A DNA stretch of 24,946 bases from Paramacrobiotus richtersi. Taxonomy: Eukaryota; Tardigrada; Eutardigrada; Parachela; Macrobiotidae. The position numbers and the translations under genes are program-made. The stretch spans positions 1 through 24,946 of the forward strand of contig JAQGAU010000684.1 in the NCBI GenBank assembly GCA_034698045.1, written 5' to 3'. The notes under the pieces are model-generated. The model ran no database searches. It had not been told where the DNA came from and saw only the letters and a list, made by a program, of their open reading frames with translations. Position 1 is the stretch's first letter, and each line of letters begins with the position of its first letter. Positions 18,781-24,946 of the stretch are shown here, in pieces.

Positions 18781-20286
18781 TTGCTTTCTTTTTGTGCCTC
18801 TCGTGACCCATTATGTGTTGACAAGCAGCGCGAATTTCATCGCACCTGTTCTCTTTTAAACCAGGTTCGGTTTGTTTAAATTCTGCGCATTTAAACTTGC
18901 CGATACTGCACGCTGTAAGCATTTTCGGATCATGAGAATGTTACTTTTAGTCCACGAATCAAGCCTTTTCTAGATGTAAACGTCAGGATTCAGTTGAAAA
19001 AATTGGATCGTGCATCGTGCGATTACTTAATTACAATCATTTAAAGTGTAAAGTAGCGAAAGAAAAGCCATCTTGAAAGTATGGATCATCAGTGTGTGTG
19101 AATTCGAAGTGTAGCGGCTAATTGATATCTCCGACGGTTGATGGGGTAAGAGCAAGCAAATTACGCAAATCGTTCAAATTCCAACACTTTGCTAAAAATG
19201 CAGATTTATTTAGTGCATTAATTTTTGTTTCGGTGCAGTTGAATGCGTTAAGTTGTACACAATACATGCCGTTGATGCGTTGCACGAGTTTTTACGATTT
19301 TCGATTGAATAATTCTTCTTATTACTTGATAATTGTTTAACTATTGAATGATTATTTTTTTACCTTGTACATATCGATATCGCAGCAATTTATTAATTCA
19401 CGTGCAACAATGGGTAAAACGGTTTAACTCGAAATACTCTGATGAAATCTAGTTGAGTAGCGTAACCACTTATCAGCACTACAGAAGACAATCATAAAAT
19501 AGAAGACTACAAATTATACAGGTACATCCGATGCACGTGAATCTTCCGAAAATGACATTATAGGATGCAAAGGTCACTTGCACTACGCCACTTTTGATTT
19601 ACCGCATGGATGGCGCAATACATATACGTGTTATAATACATACACATACGTATATTTATATATTATTGTATTACGTATCTGACTCTAGATCTATAATACG
19701 CGCGGCCGCCCCGTAACATCGAAATCTGACTAACCAGAAACTACAACAGAAAACCAGTGTCATATTCGGATTCCCCATGGTCGGAAACTGAGTCACATGA
19801 TATTTTCTTTCAAATATTTTCATCTGGCGTTGAACGCGCATTAAATAAAATTTAGCCGATTCCTCTTCAAGGTCACCGTGAAAGTCTAGATATCTAGTCC
19901 AGATATCTAGTTATACTGGCATTCATATATATCGAAAAACGTTAGCACTGACAGCGTTAGTACTGTGAGATGATCATCTGACTTGCTATAAATACAGTAA
20001 GCACCTATTTGGGCCCAGCCCAAAGTATTCGAGTTTCATTTACAATTCAAAACTAGGAAAGGAACACCGAACAGTACTGTATATCATGCAAGCTGTGTCA
20101 ATACATCTGTCGTAATAGTAGCAAACCTCCAGAATGCAGACCGTAGTGACAGATAGGTTCTGCAGCCGTATTTTCCAGCTAGGACAGGATATGAATATCT
20201 AACTGACTGGAAAATATCAGTCTTTACATACTACATACCGATCAAACATATACATTTTTCGCAGTATATTCTGCGCCGACGATATG
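18781..20286. other. Intergenic DNA, no gene supported
   Basis: AT-rich with no convincing coding region. Small features: two copies of AGATATCTAG at 19888-19897 and 19901-19910 (the first within the palindrome CTAGATATCTAG), and a TATAAATA at 19987-19994 listed separately. Confidence 0.45.
19987..19994 (+). promoter_or_regulatory. Possible TATA box
   Basis: TATAAATA with a GC-richer segment (GGGCCCAGCCC) about 25-35 bases downstream, where a start site would lie. The first ATG (20085) opens only nine codons, so no gene could be attached to it. Confidence 0.2.
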
Positions 20287-20475
20287 TCAATAAGTGCATT
20301 CAAATACAACAAAACTCGTGAATTCTTTGTCCTCCAGAACATTTTTAACTGTTGCGACTACTAGCTGTTCATCATGAGCTATACCGATAGCAGCTACATC
20401 GAATCCCCGGGCGAACACGAGTTCTTTATTTCCATAATGTATTCGAGTGAAGCTTATTTGGTTTGGGAGATTTCG
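20287..20475 (-). pseudogene. Minus-strand coding fragment, terminal exon or remnant (62 codons)
   Basis: This frame is open from 20475 to a TGA at 20287 and reads as protein-like: ELVFARGFDVAAIGIAHDEQ followed by LVVATVKNVLEDKEFTSFVV and ending ECTY. The alternating hydrophobic and charged pattern suggests a folded alpha/beta segment. It has no ATG and is preceded in frame by TAA, so it must be an exon with a cryptic acceptor (for example after CCAAATAAG at 20453) or part of the damaged block upstream on the same strand. I do not recognise the family. Confidence 0.35.
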
Positions 20476-20499
20476 TTATCCCGGGATGGAGTTCCGTAA

Positions 20500-21460
20500 T
20501 AGGAACTAGTACTAGGTGACCGTAGGCTCGATGCACTCTTTATCGGACATCCAACCCGCTAATGGACTAGTGCCGCTTTTTGGCCTTTTCAAACCGAATA
20601 CCACGAGGTTTCTGGAGGAACCTCTTCGTCATCGGGGTCACTCGGAAATTTTCTCGGTTATCGGCCTCTTTCCTTTTCTGTCTTCGTTTTGATTATAATT
20701 TCGTTGACGATGGCGACGATATCAGCAGTCTGTTCTTCTTTGTCCCGCTTTTTATTTTCTTCCTGTTGCTCTTCATCTCTTTGCTGCTTGTTCTTTTTTT
20801 TACTTTTAGATGACGTGTCTTTTCGCTCTTAGATTTGAACTCTTATCATTCGGTTTGTGGTTTTTCTTTTTTGATGCACTCTTCAATTTTTTGCCACCGT
20901 GTTACCTGCTTCCTTCTCTCATTCTGGCTCCACAGGTTCTTGTTTTACCATTTAGGATATCACCGTAACTGGCTTCTCGGCTTTCCCTTCTTCAACTGTT
21001 TTTTCGGTTGACTACATCTTCCTAATATCCAAAGTCTGTAGGGATTCTTTGAGCTGAAATCTTTTCGAGTGTATTACTCGCCAAATTTCCACAATCTATC
21101 GTTTCCGTATTCGCATCTTTGACTTCCGGATCATATTTCTTCCTTGACGGGACACATTCTAACTGGTTCAGATTGCAGACGCTGCAGTGGCCGTCATCTT
21201 TACAGGAATTACTTATGATGGTGAATCGTCTGCCCAAGCACGCCGCGCAAAATTCGGCCTGTCTTCGCGTTTGAACTCATCGTTCTTCGTGGTCAACGGT
21301 CGAGAATTGTCAGAAAACGGAACCCGTTGCGGACAGCCAGTGGCTGTCAGAAACACCATTGGTCGACTGCCGATCCTCTCGGTGTTGATCTTCTCGATGT
21401 GCCCAGTTAGATGGGAATTTGAAGGTGAACGTCGTTTGCATGTAGATAACTGATTTCTTT
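20500..21460 (-). pseudogene. Decayed charged-protein coding block (multiple frames)
   Basis: Successive minus-strand stretches read as hydrophilic protein but in different frames. 21460-21214 includes HLTGHIEKINTERIGSRPMV and a later KREDRPNFARRAWADD; 21234-21022 includes a Cys-containing NSCKDDGHCSVCNLNQLEC segment. Near 20945-21005 lies STEKTVEEGKAEKPV; 20650-20810 is Lys/Glu/Gln-rich (SSKSKKKNKQQRDEEQQEEN); 20585-20655 reads FPSDPDDEEVPPETS. Stops and frame changes separate them and few splice sites fit. The simplest reading is an old gene with several frameshifts. The purine-rich strand alone would also produce Lys/Glu-rich frames, so part of the signal may be compositional. Confidence 0.3.
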
Positions 21461-21600
21461 TAAAATAGATGCAACCGTTGTTGTTGCGGTATTTTTATGC
21501 GTTGTGCGCATACAGTTATAAGACGTTCTTCTTTTCTTCGGAAACGATGTCCTGCTCAGTGAACTTCCTTGCCTTAGCAAATGCTACATTACACATACGG

Positions 21601-21606
21601 TTTATT
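21601..21606 (-). terminator. Candidate polyadenylation signal, minus strand
   Basis: AATAAA on the minus strand, about 120 bases after the stop of the small charged-protein gene at 21726. It lies three bases after the alternative spliced stop at 21611-21609. Confidence 0.45.
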
Positions 21607-21725
21607 GCTTATCCCGCAGTCGTGGTTTCACACGCAGCTGAAAAAGGTTCACAAGAGAGGGTAGGATCGCTTAAGACCGGCAAATCTTTCCGTCCTGCTC
21701 AAAGCGTGTTGGGAGCTGCATAACC

Positions 21726-22019
21726 TTAGTACGCACCTCCGGTCTTGGCCACTGTCCTCAGTTCCTTTTGTGTTTTACTGTTGTCGGATTGAATTAACGA
21801 CATCCGCTGCTTGGACTCAGCTGGTACTTCATCGAGTTTGGTGAGCGCTTGCTCGCGAAGCGCATTCAACTGCTCGTCCGTTTTTGCATCGGCCTTCTTT
21901 GCACTACGTTCTTTTCCGCTATCGATATGAGTAATTGTATGAATGTGCTCTTCCGCTTCGAAAGAGTCTAGGATTCCGGGCAGATCCATATATAAGAGAC
22001 CGTAAGGAGCTCGGCTCAT
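21726..22019 (-). CDS. Small charged coiled-coil-like protein, 97 aa
   Basis: ATG at 22019 opens 97 codons ending in TAA at 21726. The N-terminus is MSRAPYGLLYMDLPGILDSF, followed by an acidic HIHTIT segment. From about residue 33 it is strongly hydrophilic and Lys/Glu/Gln/Ala-rich (KKADAKTDEQLNALREQALT), suggesting a helical, possibly coiled-coil or disordered protein. A good donor (GGAG|GTGCGT, 21736) pairs with a pyrimidine-rich acceptor (CCTTTTTCAG, ending 21638). This gives a 99-bp intron and an alternative end at 21609, right before AATAAA, so the last few residues are uncertain. The first 29-30 codons lie in the inverted repeat and are duplicated on the plus strand at 22196. I do not recognise the family. 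The longer upstream frame starts at a GTG and is not preferred. Confidence 0.45.
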   Translation of the reverse strand: MSRAPYGLLYMDLPGILDSFEAEEHIHTITHIDSGKERSAKKADAKTDEQLNALREQALTKLDEVPAESKQRMSLIQSDNSKTQKELRTVAKTGGAY

Positions 22020-22284
22020 GAGCGCGTTGCGAGTGAAATTTGGTGGATTTATTGTCAGGCGTACGAGGGCCTGGGGCCTGGAAATCGACCTGGGACAAAA
22101 CGGGGCTGGGACGAAATGTCGCGGTGCCGTATTTCCGACCGACCGCCCTCGTACGCCTGACAATAAATTCACCAAATTTCACTCGCAACGCGCTCATGAG
22201 CCGAGCTCCTTACGGTCTCTTATATACGGATCTGCCCGGAATCCTAGACTCATTCGAAGCGGAAGAGCACATTCATACAATTAC
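21931..22284. repeat. Large inverted repeat: two 140-bp arms, 74-bp spacer
   Basis: Left arm 21931-22070 and right arm 22145-22284 are reverse complements with about three differences in 140 bases (near 21963, 21989 and 22046 in the left arm). The 74-bp spacer is GC-rich. Each arm carries the 5' end of the small charged-protein gene, pointing outward, so the duplication is head-to-head. Absence of terminal-repeat-type ends or a target duplication argues for inverted segmental duplication rather than a transposon. Such a structure can also be an assembly or library foldback artefact, although the mismatches argue against a pure artefact. Confidence 0.85.
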
Positions 22285-22435
22285 AATCAACTATGCTCTT
22301 TATAAAAGAAATTTGGTTTTTGTCATTTTCACGAAGGTTTCAATTACGATAAAATCTAGATCCGCCATGGTCCTCTTGGCTGTGTTGTTCTTCTCAGCAC
22401 AAACCATAAGCGAATGTTCACGTCTAAGCAACTGA
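22196..22435 (+). pseudogene. Truncated inverted copy of the small charged-protein gene
   Basis: ATG at 22196 repeats the first 29-30 codons of the minus-strand gene (MSRAPYGLLYTDLPGILDSF, one Met-to-Thr change) up to the end of the right repeat arm at 22284. Beyond the breakpoint the frame runs through unrelated sequence (INYALYKRNLVFVIFTK...) to a stop at 22435, losing the Lys/Glu-rich body. This is probably a non-functional partial duplicate. It might still be transcribed from the shared spacer. Confidence 0.5.
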
Positions 22436-22642
22436 GTCTACAGTCATAAACGCATAGTACAATAACATACCGTAGTAACGTACAGTATAGTACAGTAAAG
22501 CACTGTACAATAGTAGCATAGTGCCAGAATACTTACGTAGAATCAGACGAAACAGAATAATTATGTGCTAGTTGCATCTACCTAACTAAACTATGAAACC
22601 GAGGGACCACAGACATCGTAATTTCCGATACAAGGTTCCCGT

Positions 22643-22851
22643 TTATTTGGCTTTTTTCTTGCTTTTCTTGGTGTCTGGCTCCGGCGGAGCGCTCTCCCGA
22701 TGCGCAGACGGGTCGTTCGCCAACGCAGCGCTAACCGCCCCCGGTCCCAAAGTATTCGACAGAATCTCGTACACCTGCTGCAACTTGGAACCAAGCCGTT
22801 CACGCAGGCAACCTCAACGTGGGCAGTACTGATCTTTTCCAGTTCCACCAT
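22643..22851 (-). pseudogene. Minus-strand C-terminal coding remnant with single-base frameshift
   Basis: From ATG at 22851 one frame reads MVELEKISTAHVEVA. Near 22806 the protein-like reading moves to another frame, which is open to TAA at 22643: RERLGSKLQQVYEILSNTLG, GPGAVSAALANDPSAHRES and a basic tail PDTKKSKKKAK. The shift equals one missing base in a GCC-CTG context, so this is either a recent frameshift, a sequence error or an unrecognised splice. The stop overlaps an AATAAA on the same strand. An upstream open stretch at about 22895-23020 (Pro/Thr-rich, PATKQPKTEPGATTPQPTG) could be an earlier exon. The family is not recognised. Confidence 0.35.
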
Positions 22852-23047
22852 CTGTACTGTCTGCATAACTTACCATCTGCAATTCATCTTTTCATTACCA
22901 AGATCGCAAAAGGCGAAGCAAAGTCTTTTCACCGGTGGGTTGCGGAGTGGTTGCTCCAGGCTCAGTTTTAGGTTGTTTGGTTGCTGGCCGGATCAGTGCG
23001 GCTGTTGGCGGAAGAGGCTTTCCATCTCACGATACAGCAAACTCAAA

Positions 23048-23170
23048 ATGTCTCCGAAAGACAAGCGTCCCTCGAAGAACAAGAACATCAACGCGGCAGC
23101 TGAAAAAGCGGCCAATGGCGTTTCTCCGCAATCAGCATCACACAGCCAGGAGCCTACTCCTCCAAGTTAA
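23048..23170 (+). CDS. Possible short ORF, 40 aa, Ser/Lys/Pro-rich
   Basis: ATG at 23048 opens a 40-codon frame (MSPKDKRPSKNKNINAAAEK..., ending EPTPPS) with locally higher GC than its surroundings. It is polar and presumably disordered with no recognised motif. It could be a stand-alone microprotein, a first exon or chance. The minus strand of the neighbouring sequence also reads as coding, so orientation is uncertain. Confidence 0.2.
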   Translation: MSPKDKRPSKNKNINAAAEKAANGVSPQSASHSQEPTPPS

Positions 23171-23192
23171 AACCGAGCATACCATTACCTGA

Positions 23193-24946
23193 GCTTTGTG
23201 CAGCGACGACAACCTTGTATGTATTATAGTGCTGTGGCCGTCTTGATTTTAATCAGGTACCCATTAGCTTAAACCGCGTAGCGCTATATGATTATGTTGC
23301 GTGATTTAGGCCTGCATGGTGTTTTATCGTTTACTGCAAGAGCTTTGTGTCCGGGAACTGAACCCTGATGGCTGCTCATGGCACCTCGCACTGACGCTCC
23401 CGAAAAAAAGCCACACCAAAGCCATGGTGCGAACAAAGCACTCTTCAGTCTGGTTTCGATACTCTTAAACAGTTGGCGCGGGAGAACTGATCAACCTACA
23501 GTTTCGAGTGGATATTAATTCGATTTTCTAGACGTTTGCGCAGCGTGCAGATCTTTCTGTTCCAGCAGTCCCATAAGCCAGATCGGATTAAATGATAAGT
23601 TTGCCATTTTGATGTGTTCAAGCTGCAGTATAAAGCCGTTTCTTTAGAACTAGTTAATTTTACCGCATATATCGTTGTTGTTTGGATTTCAGCATATTTT
23701 GTTGTAATTTGTTTGGCTGATCCACTTTCAGGTCGTACTATCTGGGCAATGAAAGTTCTACTTATTTTTAAAAGGCTGAAAACTTGATACTTTACTTTTA
23801 GTTCACGCGTGCACCTACTTCTCTAACTTTGCGTCCCGGCGTCTTTAGCTCAATGATTTAGTTGCTCTTAGAAGAATTACGTTCTCCTTTAAAAGCAAAA
23901 TAAGTGGTGCATCGTGCAACGAGTAGGAAATTATAATTCGGATACTGCGTTTGCCGTATTCAGTGTATAGTAACCGTATGCATTAAACGGGCCTGATAAT
24001 GCCGTGAGATGTGGCGTAGTGTACAGGATAGTTGCTGCTACTCAAGCTGTTGGATTCCGGTTTACGGCGCTTGTGTGACACAAGTTGTGTCTGTTAACGT
24101 GACTCACTTAATTAAATGAAATCTCGTAGAGCTCTATCAAGGGATTTCCCATTATCTATCTAGTCAGTGACGCGCCAGGTACGTGCTTGCTTTCTGGAAG
24201 TGTGTGAGATTTAAATATCATCAAAGCTTCGACAGGAAGTTGAATTGGGGACAAGGGACGTTGGCGCCTGGAACGACTGCAAAACGTGCCTTACACAGAT
24301 GCGATCTTTATGGATCCACAATAATTAAGAACAAGGTCATCTGAGTCGCTTACACCTGTTAACATCAATATACAGAAGCTTGTTCGCGCTGTAGTTTTGG
24401 CAAAATAGGTTCCATGTGCTGCTATATATATGTTGTGTGAAGCATATCGTAGTGAAAGGGCTCCTAGACATTGAAAATAGTGAGGACATGTCTCAGTATT
24501 ATGAAAGCACCATAATATTTATCCTGCGTTCTTGTAAGTTATTTTTGGCCAACTTTTTCTCAATGACCAATGATCTAATCTGGTAATTTATTATATGTTT
24601 TTTAATTTGCAAGACCGAATGGCAGATGAAATTCCTTGAGGCCCATGCGTTGAAGGTTATGTATATTTGAAACGTAACTTGAAACGTAAGTATATTTACA
24701 CATGCTTAAAAATCAGTCCGTTTAACCATGTAATCCTACAATAATTAATAGTAATTTTAATGGACATTGGTAGTGACAAAAATAAGTCACCATTATAATT
24801 ATCGTAACGTTAAGGGAACAGGCAGTGATGTAAGCAGCAGTTTCGGTGGGTTCCGAATTTCAACTGTTTATCCGGTATAGAAATGGTTGCTCTATTGTGC
24901 TACCAGCAGTCTCTCTGCCCCTTTCACCCAACGGCCGCAAAAAAAC
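23193..24946. other. Intergenic DNA, no gene seen
   Basis: AT-rich with only very short open frames and no recognisable RNA gene, repeat or polyadenylation signal tied to a gene. The window ends without a feature boundary. Confidence 0.5.

Noticed and set aside
21985-21996. TATATAAG in each arm of the inverted repeat as a TATA box
   Set aside because: It lies within the coding part (YGLLYMDL) of the outward-reading gene and would drive only the antisense frame, so it is more simply a codon-level coincidence.
22018-22305. Frames beginning MSALRVKFG on both strands across the inverted repeat
   Set aside because: They read the repeat arms antisense to the charged-protein frame, enter the spacer and cross into the opposite arm. 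The symmetric sequence creates them automatically.
1-24946. CRISPR arrays, bacterial operons or ribosomal RNA
   Set aside because: No regularly spaced repeats with unique spacers, no Shine-Dalgarno-led gene strings and no rRNA-like sequence. Introns and polyadenylation signals indicate a eukaryotic nuclear region.

Overview
This is nuclear DNA from an animal. The best-supported genes are interrupted by introns with GT/AG borders (65, 275 and 669 bp). AATAAA signals follow open frames, the intergenic DNA is AT-rich, and there are remnants of a non-LTR-type retroelement, MITE-like inverted-repeat elements and a Pol III (tRNA-like) repeat. A seven-transmembrane protein with a gustatory-receptor-type C-terminus points to an invertebrate, most likely an ecdysozoan/panarthropod (a tardigrade would fit the short intron). 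That placement is inference and is not proven by the sequence.

Layout. 1-5205 is AT-rich intergenic DNA without a supportable gene; it holds a (TA)n tract, a long T/A tract and two neat hairpins. 5249-7281 (+) is a three-exon gene for a 362-residue protein with one pleckstrin-homology (PH) domain. 8506-9809 (+) is a two-exon, 412-residue gustatory-receptor-like membrane protein, followed by an AATAAA at 10161. 10546-10616 is a cluster of palindromes between direct repeats. 11063-11281 (-) encodes a small 72-residue secreted protein with a clear signal peptide. 11728-12296 is an inverted-repeat (MITE-like) element. 12368-13706 (-) is the broken C-terminal part of a reverse transcriptase (nonsense codon plus frameshift, 5'-truncated). 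13.7-16.4 kb is mostly AT-rich, with a possible three-exon small gene at 15083-15592 and a 68-bp inverted repeat pair. 16.9-17.65 kb is built from copies of a second MITE. 18704-18780 is a tRNA-like repeat with intact A and B boxes.

The right part (20.3-23.2 kb) reads as coding mainly on the minus strand but is heavily damaged or rearranged. It contains a lysine/glutamate-rich block broken across several frames, a small charged-protein gene (21726-22019), a nearly perfect 140-bp inverted duplication (21931-22284) that copies the first 29-30 codons of that gene head-to-head on the other strand, and a C-terminal coding remnant with an apparent single-base frameshift (22643-22851). 23.2-24.9 kb shows nothing supportable.

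The three best genes (PH protein, receptor, secreted peptide) lie in separate transcription units with no sign of an operon or shared pathway. I do not see a convincing multi-gene system. The most unusual structures are the inverted gene duplication at 22 kb and the divergent chemoreceptor at 8.5 kb.
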